A stretch of DNA of 64,000 nucleotides from NCBI RefSeq assembly GCF_001870735.1, contig NZ_MORL01000003.1, forward strand, positions 434,001-498,000, given 5' to 3'. The notes beneath the pieces were generated by a model that was not told where the DNA came from, did no database searches, and was given only the letters and a program-made list of their open reading frames with translations. This document shows positions 1 through 9,081 of the stretch, piece by piece. The DNA comes from Arsenicibacter rosenii (GTDB lineage Bacteria; Bacteroidota; Bacteroidia; Cytophagales; Spirosomataceae). The position numbers and the translations under genes are program-made. Each line of letters begins with the position of its first letter. Positions within the stretch are counted from its first letter, which is position 1.

Positions 1-130
1 CAGGGAAATTCGGAATAAGTCCTGAGGGCTGGGGATTTGTCAGAGCGTCCATTACTGCTAGAGGTTTGCGTTTGTATTTGCGTTGAGATTATTGACATGA
101 CAAAGTTACCTTTTACAGGAGTGGCAAAAA

Positions 131-199
131 AAAACGCCTGATTGTCGGGAGGCGCCTAAACAAAGGCAACCATCTAACAATCAGGCGATTAACAAAAAA
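131..199. terminator. Stem-loop, probable terminator
   Basis: An 11-bp perfect inverted repeat (CGCCTGATTGT at 135-145 with its complement at 177-187) is flanked by an A-run on the left and on the right, so it could terminate transcription in both directions. It lies downstream of the minus-strand LytTR gene. The rest of 1-312 shows no open frame or RNA gene that I recognise. Confidence 0.55.
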
Positions 200-312
200 A
201 ATATCTGTTATTTTCCCGTATATCTCCTCTTCGAACTGCGTAGAAATACGTAGTGAGGCATAAGCAACTTTACGCAGATCCCAAAAGCGGTTTTACGCAA
301 AGTACAGGGTAT

Positions 313-741
313 TTAGCTAACGGCAACCGGTTGCTGACGCATCCGGTCAACGAATACCTGTGCGCGGCGACGTGAGATTTTCACCTGCTGACCATCCGTA
401 AGCTCCAGCTCCCCTTCCTTTTTTACATAAAATTTGCGGACAAAATTCAGGTTTACGATACACGACTTATGTACCCGGACAAAAGCTTGCCCATCCAGCA
501 ATGTCTCATATTCTTTCAGCGTACGAGAAACAAGCATACGCGTACCGTCTTTCAAAAAGAAATTGGTATAGTTACCACAACCTTCCAGCCGAACTATTTC
601 ATCAACCGAAACAGTACGTTTGCGGTCATAGAACGGGATGAGTAATTTTTGTGTGCAGGAAGCATTTGTGTTTTTTTCCACACTTTTTGGAAATGGCATT
701 GACACTGCATCCAGGAAAGATTCTGCTGTCATCGAGTTCAT
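313..741 (-). CDS. LytTR-domain DNA-binding regulator, no receiver domain
   Basis: The 142-residue protein has a LytTR DNA-binding fold from about residue 40 to 135: the VSVDEIVRLEGCGNYTNF stretch, then SRTLKEYE, then FVRVHKSCIVNLNFVRKF are the hallmark segments of this family. In most relatives this domain follows a CheY-like receiver, which is absent here, so the protein is a stand-alone DNA-binding module or is controlled by an unlinked partner. The first 35 residues are not recognisable. A second ATG three codons downstream (position 732) is an equally possible start. No sensor kinase lies within the window. The family is well recognised; target genes are unknown. Confidence 0.85.
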   Translation of the reverse strand: MNSMTAESFLDAVSMPFPKSVEKNTNASCTQKLLIPFYDRKRTVSVDEIVRLEGCGNYTNFFLKDGTRMLVSRTLKEYETLLDGQAFVRVHKSCIVNLNFVRKFYVKKEGELELTDGQQVKISRRRAQVFVDRMRQQPVAVS

Positions 742-1097
742 AGCGTTTTGAGATAGAATGGTTGAAAAGACAGTTTTCTAACTTCGAGAAAATTTAAAAT
801 GAACGTTGAGTAAGTTGCTGATATATCTCATTCGGCAACATTGATTTGTATTGTACAAAAAGCAATCCGTATACGCTTTTTCTGACAATTATTTCCATAT
901 CGTATATGGTATACGTTTAATTTCAGCGTGTTATGTTATTTTATTTGGCATTCATGCTTTTTTCCCTGCTTTTATGAGTGTGGCGTTATGTTGAGTAATT
1001 TCACCAATGTGTGTAATTTTCACCCCAATTCTCCCCAATATCCCATCCTCAGTAAAGTTTCCGTATCTTTGTGGCAACTATTGGCGATAAGACCGGT
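742..1097. other. Divergent intergenic region between LytTR gene and pheS
   Basis: This 356-bp AT-rich region separates divergently transcribed genes. It contains a short dyad (CCATATCGTATATGG at 895-909) and the element GTATACG twice nearby, which could be regulator sites, but nothing identifies the protein. A short open frame at 928-1134 overlaps the pheS promoter and start in another frame and does not look coding. Confidence 0.4.
1064..1071 (+). promoter_or_regulatory. Bacteroidota -7 promoter box of pheS
   Basis: TATCTTTG matches the Bacteroidota -7 consensus TAnnTTTG. It sits 26 bases before the ATG at 1098, leaving a leader of roughly 20 nt. A GTG at 1071 is in frame but lies inside this box, so it would be outside the transcript; this decides the start in favour of 1098. 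I see no convincing -33 TTG. Confidence 0.6.
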
Positions 1098-2135
1098 ATG
1101 CTGGATAAGGTTAAAGAAATACATCAGGACATAGACCAGTTTGTGGTCAGTAATAAAGAGCAGCTGGAGCAGTTCCGGCTCAGATTCATTAGCCGGAAAG
1201 GCGTAGTAACCGAGCTTTTCGAAGGGCTGAAGACAGTCGCTCAGGAAGATCGGCGGGCTGTAGGCCAGGAGCTTAACGCATTAAAGAATAAGGCACAGGA
1301 ACGATTCCAGGCATTTTCAGAAGCCCTTGAACACCAGGGCAATGATGCTCAGGGCCCTGCACAGGATCTGACGCTGCCGACATTCCCGAATCTGACGGGA
1401 ACCCAGCACCCGCTTTCGCTGGTACGCCAGCGCATTATCCAGATCTTCGAACGCATTGGCTTCGATGTATCCGACGGACCGGAGATTGAATCAGACTGGT
1501 ATAACTTCGGTGCCCTGAACTTCCCCGATAATCACCCTGCGCGCGATATGCAGGATACGTTTTTCATCGAAAAGAAAGGGGAAGGGTCGGATACCGACAT
1601 GCTGTTGCGTACGCATACATCAAACGTACAGATCCGGCTGATGGAACATAAAAAGCCGCCTATCCGGTCGATTATGCCAGGCCGGGTATACCGGAATGAA
1701 ACCATTTCGGCCCGTGCACACTGTATGTTTCACCAGGTAGAAGGCCTTTACATTGACCGTAATGTCGGGTTTAAGGACCTGAAAGACACGCTGTACCATT
1801 TTGCGAAGGAGATGTTCGGCAAAGACACGAAGGTACGTTACCGGCCATCGTTCTTCCCGTTTACGGAACCAAGCGCCGAAATTGATATTTCGTGCCAGAT
1901 CTGTAAAGGGGTCGGCTGTAACATCTGTAAACATTCCGGCTGGGTTGAAATCGCCGGTTCCGGCATGGTTGATCCCCAGGTATTAGCCAATTGTGGTATT
2001 GATCCTGAGGAATATACAGGATTTGCCTTTGGTATGGGGATTGAACGGATCACCCAGCTCAAATATGTTGTCAACGATTTACGCCTCTACACCGAAAACG
2101 ACGTCCGCTTCCTGCGGCAGTTCGAGGGACTTTAA
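1098..2135 (+). CDS. pheS: Phenylalanine--tRNA ligase alpha subunit
   Basis: This is the catalytic subunit of the heterotetrameric class II enzyme that charges tRNA-Phe in the cytoplasm. The product from the ATG at 1098 is about 345 residues, normal for the family. It has the N-terminal coiled-coil tRNA-binding arm (about residues 1-85), class II motif 2 around the YRNETISARAHCMFHQVEG stretch, and motif 3 GFAFGMGIERI near the end. A cysteine cluster (CQICKGVGCNICK) before motif 3 is common in Bacteroidota and could bind zinc. No pheT is adjacent, so alpha and beta subunits are encoded apart, as is frequent in this phylum. Transcription is probably from the -7 box directly upstream. Confidence 0.97.
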   Translation: MLDKVKEIHQDIDQFVVSNKEQLEQFRLRFISRKGVVTELFEGLKTVAQEDRRAVGQELNALKNKAQERFQAFSEALEHQGNDAQGPAQDLTLPTFPNLTGTQHPLSLVRQRIIQIFERIGFDVSDGPEIESDWYNFGALNFPDNHPARDMQDTFFIEKKGEGSDTDMLLRTHTSNVQIRLMEHKKPPIRSIMPGRVYRNETISARAHCMFHQVEGLYIDRNVGFKDLKDTLYHFAKEMFGKDTKVRYRPSFFPFTEPSAEIDISCQICKGVGCNICKHSGWVEIAGSGMVDPQVLANCGIDPEEYTGFAFGMGIERITQLKYVVNDLRLYTENDVRFLRQFEGL

Positions 2136-2140
2136 TAATT

Positions 2141-2203
2141 GTGAATGAGTGATTGAGCGATTGAGTGGCAGCAGGCTGTTTTTTCGCTCAATCACTCATT
2201 CAC
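2141..2203. repeat. Perfect 20-bp inverted repeat made of ATTGAGTG-like units
   Basis: The arms at 2141-2160 and 2184-2203 are perfectly complementary with a 23-nt loop, between the pheS stop and the xseA start. The stem could end pheS transcription or attenuate xseA. Its units (GATTGAGCGA, AATCACTCA) recur in other intergenic regions of this window, at 23361-23390 and 32988-33027. Confidence 0.7.
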
Positions 2204-2221
2204 TAAATTACTCAATGCCTC

Positions 2222-3439
2222 ATGTCTCCCATCCGGCTTTCCGATTTAGCGTTTACGATTGAAGCAGTGCTGGATGAGGCATTTACCGGACGAACCGTTT
2301 GGGTGATTGCCGAAACCAGTGACATTAAAAATTACCCCGACCGGCAGTACTGCTTCCTGACCCTGGTCGAACGGGATACGGGCGGCAAACGGGAAACCCT
2401 CGCCAGGCTCGACGCTACGATCTGGCGCCGCCAGTACCACCTGATCCGGGCGTTTGAACAGGCAACCGGCGTTGCTTTCGCCCGGAATATCCAGCTGCTC
2501 CTGCGCGTAGCTGTCAGTTATAACGCCGTTTACGGCCTGCGCCTTGATATTCAGCAGATTGATCATTCCTATACGCTGGGCAATCTTGAACGGGAACGGC
2601 AGGCGATTCTGGATGCGCTGGTAAAGGACCATCCGGAACTGGTATGGCAGCAGGATGGCCAGTATTTTACTGCCAACCAGGTCTTGCCGCAACCCACGGT
2701 CTGGCAACGCATTGCCCTTATTTCGGCACCAGGCTCAGACGGTCTCCGCGATTTCCGGCACGAGCTGGCCAACAATGCCTTTGGGTATCAGATTGAGGTG
2801 GATGAGTACCTGAGTCAGATTCAGGGGCAGGGCGCCGAAAAAGCCATTGCCGCCCAATTGGCCCGCATCCGCGAAAAAGCCGCTGATTACGACGCCGTTG
2901 TGATCGTTCGCGGTGGCGGTTCACAGCTTGACTTCGGCTCTTTCGACACCTACCTTATGGGCGAAACCGTTGCCGGTTTCCCGATTCCGGTCCTGGCAGG
3001 AATCGGCCATGAACGGAATATAAGCATTACCGACCTGCTGTGTCATGCAAGCGTTAAAACGCCCACCAAAGCGGCTGCCTTTCTGATTGAGCATAACCGG
3101 CAGTTTGAAGAAAAATGCCTGTATTTACGGGACCGCCTGATTAATGCCTCCCGACAGACCATGCAGTCGGCGTCAGACACGCTGAAAACAGACATTGACC
3201 GGCTCCGTTACGCGTTATTTGGCTTTATCAGAAACCGCCAAACGGAATTAACCGAAAAAACCGTCATTATCCGGCACCTTGATCCGGCAAACGTATTGAA
3301 ACGGGGATATGCCCTGCTGATTAAAAACGGAAAAATCGTTACTAAAGCGGGACATCTGCATCCAAATGACACTATCCAGATCCGTCTGGCTGATGAAACA
3401 GTACAAGCCACGGTCCGGGAAAACCAGTTGATAAAATAG
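2222..3439 (+). CDS. xseA: Exodeoxyribonuclease VII large subunit
   Basis: This is the catalytic subunit of the cytoplasmic single-strand-specific exonuclease that trims DNA to oligonucleotides. The 405-residue protein has an N-terminal OB-fold (about residues 5-110), the central catalytic domain with VIVRGGGSQLDFGSFD and the conserved GIGHERNISITDLL and TPTKAAAFLI segments, then a long helical region that in the family binds the small subunits. It is followed after 45 bases by xseB in the same orientation, the usual operon. The catalytic region is intact. Confidence 0.96.
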   Translation: MSPIRLSDLAFTIEAVLDEAFTGRTVWVIAETSDIKNYPDRQYCFLTLVERDTGGKRETLARLDATIWRRQYHLIRAFEQATGVAFARNIQLLLRVAVSYNAVYGLRLDIQQIDHSYTLGNLERERQAILDALVKDHPELVWQQDGQYFTANQVLPQPTVWQRIALISAPGSDGLRDFRHELANNAFGYQIEVDEYLSQIQGQGAEKAIAAQLARIREKAADYDAVVIVRGGGSQLDFGSFDTYLMGETVAGFPIPVLAGIGHERNISITDLLCHASVKTPTKAAAFLIEHNRQFEEKCLYLRDRLINASRQTMQSASDTLKTDIDRLRYALFGFIRNRQTELTEKTVIIRHLDPANVLKRGYALLIKNGKIVTKAGHLHPNDTIQIRLADETVQATVRENQLIK

Positions 3440-3484
3440 AAATTCAGTCGACTATTCCATCAAGCATATAAAACTCCAGCAGTG

Positions 3485-3673
3485 ATGACTTATCAGGAAG
3501 CCTACAATCAGTTACAGGCAATTGTCGAAGAGGTTGAAACCGAAGCCGTTCCGCTCGACGAGCTACCGGACCGTATCCGGCTGGCTACAGACCTGATTGC
3601 TTTTTGTCAAAACCGCCTTCGTGCGGTAGAAGTTGAGTATCTTGATGCCTTAGAGCGAATTAGTAAACGATAA
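3485..3673 (+). CDS. xseB: Exodeoxyribonuclease VII small subunit
   Basis: A 62-residue helical protein matches the short XseB subunit: MTYQEAYNQLQAIVEEVE followed by the typical PLDELPDRIRLATDLI segment. Several copies bind each large subunit. The ATG at 3485 is preferred; a GTG one codon earlier is also in frame. It is co-directional with and close to xseA. Confidence 0.93.
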   Translation: MTYQEAYNQLQAIVEEVETEAVPLDELPDRIRLATDLIAFCQNRLRAVEVEYLDALERISKR

Positions 3674-3678
3674 AGTTT

Positions 3679-3686
3679 TATTTTTG
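3679..3686 (+). promoter_or_regulatory. Candidate -7 promoter box of the DUF937-OmpA gene
   Basis: TATTTTTG matches TAnnTTTG and lies just after the xseB stop, 125 bases before the next start codon. It would give a leader of about 120 nt. The assignment is by consensus only. Confidence 0.45.
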
Positions 3687-3811
3687 CGGTTAATTTAGTT
3701 GCAATAGGCCATAAAGTTTGGCTAATTTTAAACGGATTCGGGTTTTACGGGTTGTGAGCACCAGAAATTGTGGGATAAGACCTGAATCAACCAATCATTT
3801 GCTCGCTCTAT

Positions 3812-5197
3812 ATGGATTTTTTTGCCGTCATTAACGGAATATTTACAACCGATGCTACCAACAAGATAGCCTTGTACGTAGACGAACCTACTGAAAAAAC
3901 GCAAAAGGCTATTCATGGGTTGGTTTACACGGTCTTCGGTGGCCTAATGAAACGTACTACATCAGAAATTGGTGTAAATCAACTATATAATTACCTACAG
4001 AAGCATAATCAAATCGGAAGCCTGTCTGACAACCTGGTCAGTACGCTAAAAGATCCGTCTCAGATTAATGCATTCATCCAGAACGGTAATGATGCGATCA
4101 GCCACTTGCTACCTGCTCTGAAAAGTTCAATTGCCAGTATGATTTCTTCATACGCCGGTATCCGGAATTCTTCAGCCATCTCCTTGCTTGGTATTACATC
4201 AACCATGGTGCTGGATGTATTGGGTAAGCAGGTTAAGGAACAGAAAATGGATGCCGACCGGCTGGCTGTCTTTCTGTTTGACCAGCGGGAAAATTTTGTA
4301 CAGAAAACGCCGGAGATACTGCTGCCTCAGTTAATCGAAAAGCTTAGCATTCAGCAGATTGTGGCAGGGGTTGCCGCCCCGGCGAAACGAATTCAGGAAA
4401 CACCGGCTCCTATTAAAGTGGCTCCGGCGCCAAATCCTATCTCCCAGGTTTTCGATAACGACCGTAGCGGGGATGGCAATGATAGTCCGGTTGGTAAGAT
4501 CGCCGTCGGTGTCTTAATCGCCGCTCTTCTGGGCATTGGTGGTTATTTTGTTTATCAGAACTCGAAAAGTACGTCAACGGAAACAGAAGCATCACAGGTT
4601 GTTGACCCTACTGACTCGACCAGGGGCAGTACCAGCCCGACGGATACCGTAGCCCGCTCGCTGGATGTACCCGTGGATACATCCCAACGCATTACCCCGG
4701 CTACGGCAGCAACAACGGCGGTAGCCGGTAAAACAGCGACGCCAGCCCCCGCACCGGTCACACCCGCTGCGCCGGTAACAGGCGGCGGTACACTGTCTGC
4801 CCAGTTGAAAACCTATCTGAGTGACGCAACGGCGCCCAAAGGACGCTCATTCCCGCTGGCAGGCATCACGTTTCAGCCCGGCTCACTTTCACTGGCAACC
4901 GGATCTGAATCAACTATTAATGAACTGATTGCCATCATGAAAGCCTACCCTTCCGCCCAGATTCAGTTGCTGGGGTATGCCAATGATGCAAAAGGCGCAT
5001 TGACCAACAAAAGCCTTTCGTTCCGCCGGGTTAATCAGATTAAACAGCAACTCATTATGGCAGGGATTGATTATGTCCGGATTGATGCTGTTGGCCGTGG
5101 TACCGGTGTTCCCCCGAGAAAGCCGGGCGATACAACGTCTGTCGCCAAACCGGGGATCAGCAAGCCTAAAATTGACCTCCGCGTCGTCATTAAGTAA
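3812..5197 (+). CDS. DUF937 protein with transmembrane segment and OmpA-like C-terminal domain
   Basis: The 461-residue protein has three parts. Residues 1-180 are a helical DUF937 region, the function of which is not established. One membrane segment (IAVGVLIAALLGIGGYFVYQ, near residue 240) is followed by a long Thr/Pro/Ala-rich linker. The last 130 residues resemble the OmpA peptidoglycan-binding fold (ITFQPGSLSLATGSESTINEL, then SFRRVNQIKQQLIMAGI and VGRGTG). In family members this domain holds proteins to the cell wall. A plausible topology is cytoplasmic DUF937 and periplasmic OmpA domain. The canonical DxxRxxxV signature appears modified. Confidence 0.75.
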   Translation: MDFFAVINGIFTTDATNKIALYVDEPTEKTQKAIHGLVYTVFGGLMKRTTSEIGVNQLYNYLQKHNQIGSLSDNLVSTLKDPSQINAFIQNGNDAISHLLPALKSSIASMISSYAGIRNSSAISLLGITSTMVLDVLGKQVKEQKMDADRLAVFLFDQRENFVQKTPEILLPQLIEKLSIQQIVAGVAAPAKRIQETPAPIKVAPAPNPISQVFDNDRSGDGNDSPVGKIAVGVLIAALLGIGGYFVYQNSKSTSTETEASQVVDPTDSTRGSTSPTDTVARSLDVPVDTSQRITPATAATTAVAGKTATPAPAPVTPAAPVTGGGTLSAQLKTYLSDATAPKGRSFPLAGITFQPGSLSLATGSESTINELIAIMKAYPSAQIQLLGYANDAKGALTNKSLSFRRVNQIKQQLIMAGIDYVRIDAVGRGTGVPPRKPGDTTSVAKPGISKPKIDLRVVIK

Positions 5198-5290
5198 TAG
5201 TTCCGGAAGATTAGTTGCAGAAACAACTATCGTTTTTACCAGTTGCTTTAGTAAGCAAAACTAAATCAGCTCAACGAAACGACTAGTCTC

Positions 5291-6190
5291 ATGCAACGAA
5301 CATCCATCTGGCGGATAGCCACAGCCGCCTTTGTGCTGGGAAGTATCATCTATACCAGCCGCTCCGGGGCAAAAGCGGGGCAACGCAAAAAAGAACAAGC
5401 TAAATTTAACGATAATGTCCTGCCCGAGTACGAGGAAGTTTTTGAGAAAAACCTCCTCGTACCCGATGGCTGGGTATTTGGCGCAATCTGGCCGACTATT
5501 TATGCCGGCACAACGGCCTTAAGTGTCTATCAGGCGTTGCCGGAGCAACTTAACAATCCCCGTTTCAAGCGGTCGATGCCCTGGCTCCTCCTCAGCTACA
5601 CCTGTAATACCTTGTTCGGACGCTTCTTCTCTGACCCGAAATCAGAAAGCATAGTAGCGTCTAACGTTATCACACAACTGAATTTACCGGCCGGACTTGC
5701 ACTGCACAACAGTATGGAAATCGGCCGGACAGACGTAGAAGGCCCGGAAAAATACCTGCGGTGGCCAGTCAGTCTGTATGCGGGCTGGTTAACAGCTGCT
5801 ACCGTTGCCGGTACGCCGAATATATTCCTTGAACTCGGCTGGTGGACACCAAACGAAGAACGCGACGTACCGATTGCAACCGGTATTCTGGCCGCAACCG
5901 GTGCCCTTGGCTATGCCGTTGCCCGTAAACTAAACGACCCGGTCTATATGATCCCGTTTGTGGCAGCATTTGCCGGTATCGCCACCCGCCAGCGCGACAA
6001 GCACGAATCCGTTGCATCTGTCGCGGCTACGTTGGCCTTAGTGTATACGGCTATTCTGGCCAAATGGCTGCCTAAAGGCCATTTTAAACCAGTCGGGCCT
6101 GCTGAACCAACGCCTTCGCAAGCCATTGTTCTGAACAGTACCCCATCCGAAGACGAAACCTTCCACGACGAACTGGTTGATGCTGCGTAG
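5291..6190 (+). CDS. TspO/MBR-like multi-pass membrane protein
   Basis: The 299-residue protein is very hydrophobic with several membrane segments. The segment VPDGWVFGAIWPTIYAG closely resembles the PPxxVFxxxWxxLY signature of tryptophan-rich sensory (TspO/MBR) proteins, and later helices with LLLSYTCNTLFGRF and LRWPVSLYAGW fit the same pattern. The protein is nearly twice the usual TspO length of about 160 residues, with extra C-terminal membrane helices. TspO proteins bind porphyrins and related ligands; whether this divergent one does is unknown. Confidence 0.5.
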   Translation: MQRTSIWRIATAAFVLGSIIYTSRSGAKAGQRKKEQAKFNDNVLPEYEEVFEKNLLVPDGWVFGAIWPTIYAGTTALSVYQALPEQLNNPRFKRSMPWLLLSYTCNTLFGRFFSDPKSESIVASNVITQLNLPAGLALHNSMEIGRTDVEGPEKYLRWPVSLYAGWLTAATVAGTPNIFLELGWWTPNEERDVPIATGILAATGALGYAVARKLNDPVYMIPFVAAFAGIATRQRDKHESVASVAATLALVYTAILAKWLPKGHFKPVGPAEPTPSQAIVLNSTPSEDETFHDELVDAA

Positions 6191-6255
6191 CGGTTCTATG
6201 ATTAACCATGGAGCTTCACCGCATTTTCACAGAGCTACACAAAACCGATGAAGAT

Positions 6256-6263
6256 TACCTTTG
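6256..6263 (+). promoter_or_regulatory. Candidate -7 promoter box upstream of the DUF418 gene
   Basis: TACCTTTG matches TAnnTTTG at 142 bases before the DUF418 start. The surrounding 6199-6303 sequence contains an imperfect inverted repeat (GATTAACCATGGAG near 6199 and CTCCGTGGTTAATC near 6290), so the box may be fortuitous. Confidence 0.3.
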
Positions 6264-6404
6264 TGAAACGCTCTGCCTTCCTCCGTGTACTCCGTGGTTA
6301 ATCATTTACCTTTTCCTAAAAAATCATAATTAAAACAACGAATTAGCGTAAATGCGCGAATTGTCTGCCATATTGCAAGTAACAACAACAATACATAATG
6401 ATAT

Positions 6405-7664
6405 ATGGCAGAAACACTTACTTCCCCTTCCCCCGTTGGGAGTATTCCCTCGCTGAGCATCCCCAAAGTCCGTATTGAAACCGTTGATGCTCTCCGTGGT
6501 TTTGCGCTTTTCGGTATTCTTCTGGTACATGCGGCTGAATGGTTTTCGGCGGGGCCATTACCTTCTTTTGTTTTTCAGACGCACAGTCAGGGTATTGCCA
6601 ACAATATTGTGCAGATGATTATCGGCATCTTTTTCAGCGGTAAATTCTATACATTTTTTTCCTTTCTGTTCGGGCTAAGCTTTGCCCTGATGCTGACGCG
6701 AAACGTCGGTTCCAGCCGTTCGTTTTACCTTCGCTTTGCCTGGCGGCTGGTGATTCTGGGTGTCATCGGTTTTTTACATCACCTGCAATGGCGGGGCGAT
6801 ATCCTGAGCATTTATGCCATGCTTGGTTTCTTTATGCTCCTGTTTAGCCAGGCGTCGCAAAAAGTGGTGTTGACTGTCGGTCTGCTGCTGGTGCTGAATA
6901 CCCCGATCCGGCTCATGAACGTCTATGACTTTTTCCGGCCCCAACCGGCTCCGGCTAAAACAGCGCAAAAAGCGACAAACCAGCCAGACAATGAAGCCAA
7001 CACGTTGTATAAAGAACTGACCGAAGGTAGTTATTGGGAGGTGATGCAGTCGAACTACCGGGGGTTTAAAACCAAAATGGAGTTCCAGTTCAGCAGCGGC
7101 CGTATTTACGTGACGCTCGGCTTTTTTCTGCTTGGCCTTTATGCCGGCCGCCGGCGTCTTTTTCAGCAATTGCCCGGCGAACTGCCTTATTTCCGGAAAC
7201 TTACCAGACTGACCGGCTTCGGCGTGTCAGGGCTGACAGCGGTCGGCATTCTGCTGATGGTTCTCTTTGGATCAGTTCAGCAGCCGCCTAAATGGGCAGA
7301 GCTAACGTTCTGGTTTTTAATGGATACGCAAAGTGCAGCGCTGACCGTCTTTTACATTGCCGGATTGACCCTGGTCTTTCAGCGGGTCTGGTCGCAGCGT
7401 ATGGTTACCATACTGGCTTCTGTGGGTAAAATGGCGCTGACGAGTTATATCCTGCAAACGGTATTCGGCACCCTGATTTTCATGGGGTACGGCCTTGGGC
7501 TGCTGGGTGAAATTGATGCCTGGCAGGCAGCATTACTGGCTTTCCCGATCTTTATCCTGCAAATTTTGTTTAGCCGCTGGTGGCTGTCCCGATTCCGCTA
7601 CGGCCCGTTCGAATGGCTCTGGCGCTCGCTCACCTATGGGCACGCCCAACCCATGATCCGCTGA
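6405..7664 (+). CDS. DUF418 family membrane protein
   Basis: The 419-residue polytopic membrane protein begins its core with RIETVDALRGFALFGILLVH, the signature of the DUF418/YeiB group, related to acyltransferase-3-like membrane proteins. The first helix bundle is followed by a hydrophilic stretch (about residues 185-225) and then a C-terminal DUF418 domain of more membrane helices. The family is often near envelope genes but its biochemical role is not established. The next gene starts 8 bases after its stop, suggesting co-transcription. Confidence 0.85.
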   Translation: MAETLTSPSPVGSIPSLSIPKVRIETVDALRGFALFGILLVHAAEWFSAGPLPSFVFQTHSQGIANNIVQMIIGIFFSGKFYTFFSFLFGLSFALMLTRNVGSSRSFYLRFAWRLVILGVIGFLHHLQWRGDILSIYAMLGFFMLLFSQASQKVVLTVGLLLVLNTPIRLMNVYDFFRPQPAPAKTAQKATNQPDNEANTLYKELTEGSYWEVMQSNYRGFKTKMEFQFSSGRIYVTLGFFLLGLYAGRRRLFQQLPGELPYFRKLTRLTGFGVSGLTAVGILLMVLFGSVQQPPKWAELTFWFLMDTQSAALTVFYIAGLTLVFQRVWSQRMVTILASVGKMALTSYILQTVFGTLIFMGYGLGLLGEIDAWQAALLAFPIFILQILFSRWWLSRFRYGPFEWLWRSLTYGHAQPMIR

Positions 7665-7672
7665 TTTCCCGT

Positions 7673-8302
7673 ATGACATTTGATCGAGTCGCGCCTGTAT
7701 ATGACCGGCTGGCAAGCCTTGTGTTTGGAAATACCCTCAGACAGGCACAGACCGCTTTATTGTATCAGCTTCCGGCCGATGCCTCCATCCTGCTTATAGG
7801 TGGAGGCACCGGCTGGCTGCTTGATGAACTCTTACGGAGCCATTCACCGCGCCGGGTGGTTTACCTGGAAGCATCGCGCAAGATGCTGGGCATCGCCCGC
7901 GACCGTGTCTGGCAACATCCGCTGGCCGGCAGGGTGTACTTTCAGCATGGGACAGAAGCGGACCTGGACATACACGAACGTTTCGATGTTATTCTGATCC
8001 CGTTTGTGGTAGACCTGTTCCCGACACCATTACTGAGGGATACTTTTTTACCCCGCATCTACCACGCCCTTGTCCCGCACGGCTTCTGCATCATCACCGA
8101 CTTTACCCCTCCCACTACGTGGTGGCAACAAGGTTTAAGTACCACCATGTATGTGTTTTTCAAGATCATGGCCAACGTCAGACCGTGGAAACTGCCCGAT
8201 TGGCCAAAACTGCTGAAACAGGATATGGGCTTTATCCTGCGCCGTGAAAAAACGTTCTGGAACCGCTTTATTGTCACTCACCTATACCAGCGCACTCAAT
8301 AG
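7673..8302 (+). CDS. Class I SAM-dependent methyltransferase
   Basis: The ATG at 7673 gives a 209-residue protein starting MTFDRVAPVYDRLASL, a typical methyltransferase N-terminus. The SAM-binding motif I is LLIGGGTGWLLDEL, followed by an acidic motif at the end of strand 2 (VVYLEASRKML) and a motif like FDVILIPFVVDLFP. The substrate cannot be deduced. It follows the DUF418 gene by 8 bases and its last 21 bases overlap the end of the convergent gene on the other strand. Confidence 0.82.
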   Translation: MTFDRVAPVYDRLASLVFGNTLRQAQTALLYQLPADASILLIGGGTGWLLDELLRSHSPRRVVYLEASRKMLGIARDRVWQHPLAGRVYFQHGTEADLDIHERFDVILIPFVVDLFPTPLLRDTFLPRIYHALVPHGFCIITDFTPPTTWWQQGLSTTMYVFFKIMANVRPWKLPDWPKLLKQDMGFILRREKTFWNRFIVTHLYQRTQ

Positions 8303-9022
8303 CTTAATCAGTTCCGGAAAGGGGCGCAGCGAATACCACTCCTCTCCACCCAGATTCAGCCAGGCCCCATCCTGCCGGGGTTTCTGGTAAACGGCCTCGT
8401 CCGGATCAAACTCAACCGCATAAATTTCACTCATGAGACCTTGCAGCTCTGCCCACGACAGCGTATGGGTACGTGAACGCTTGTTTTGTACCGACTGTGC
8501 TTTCACGGTCCGTTCGGCAAACAGAGCCGTCAGCCGGAGTTCTGTTTCGCCTTCGCGCCGGCGGTCAATGAACGTAAGCTCAAACGGTAACTCTTTTTTG
8601 GCCGACTCATAGGTCGCCTGAATCAGCTCCTGGGCCAGATACTGCCAGTCGCCGACATTCTCCGGCATCCCTTTCTGCGTTTGGCCATCCGGCCGCTCAA
8701 TGGTTATCTCCCAGAAATCGTCATCTTCATCCAGCACGTCTTCATCGAACGGAGCCAGTTTGGTTGCATCCACCAGGTCGGTAACAGCTTTCTGCCAGAG
8801 AAGCGGCAACCGCCCCGACCAGCTGAAATCATCATCGGGCGAAAAGCCTTCAGCAATCAGCTCATCTTCGTCAATATCTTCACGGTCAGGATAGGTAATA
8901 GCAAAATCGACCTGCAGAAAATCCTTGAACGCGGGACGGGCGGTTAGGGTATAAAAATTGGCATAGGGCGCGGGCAGCGATCTTGCCGTCTGGAATCTGA
9001 TTTGTATGTTTTTGAAAGGCAT
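8282..9022 (-). CDS. Conserved-looking hypothetical protein with acidic stretches
   Basis: The 246-residue soluble protein is not one I recognise. It has no signal peptide or membrane segment. Two acidic runs are visible (DREDIDEDELIAEGFSPDDD, and DVLDEDDDFWE). The body alternates predicted strands and helices. It is convergent with the methyltransferase gene, overlapping it by 21 bases, and ends a strand switch. Confidence 0.6.
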   Translation of the reverse strand: MPFKNIQIRFQTARSLPAPYANFYTLTARPAFKDFLQVDFAITYPDREDIDEDELIAEGFSPDDDFSWSGRLPLLWQKAVTDLVDATKLAPFDEDVLDEDDDFWEITIERPDGQTQKGMPENVGDWQYLAQELIQATYESAKKELPFELTFIDRRREGETELRLTALFAERTVKAQSVQNKRSRTHTLSWAELQGLMSEIYAVEFDPDEAVYQKPRQDGAWLNLGGEEWYSLRPFPELIKLLSALV

Positions 9023-9081
9023 GCCTGTTCCGATAATCTATTTTCCGGGTGCCAAATTACTGTTTATCTACGTGCGATGTG

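Noticed and set aside
928-1134. Short plus-strand frame before pheS
   Set aside because: It spans the pheS promoter and the first pheS codons in another frame and has cysteine- and phenylalanine-rich non-coding character.
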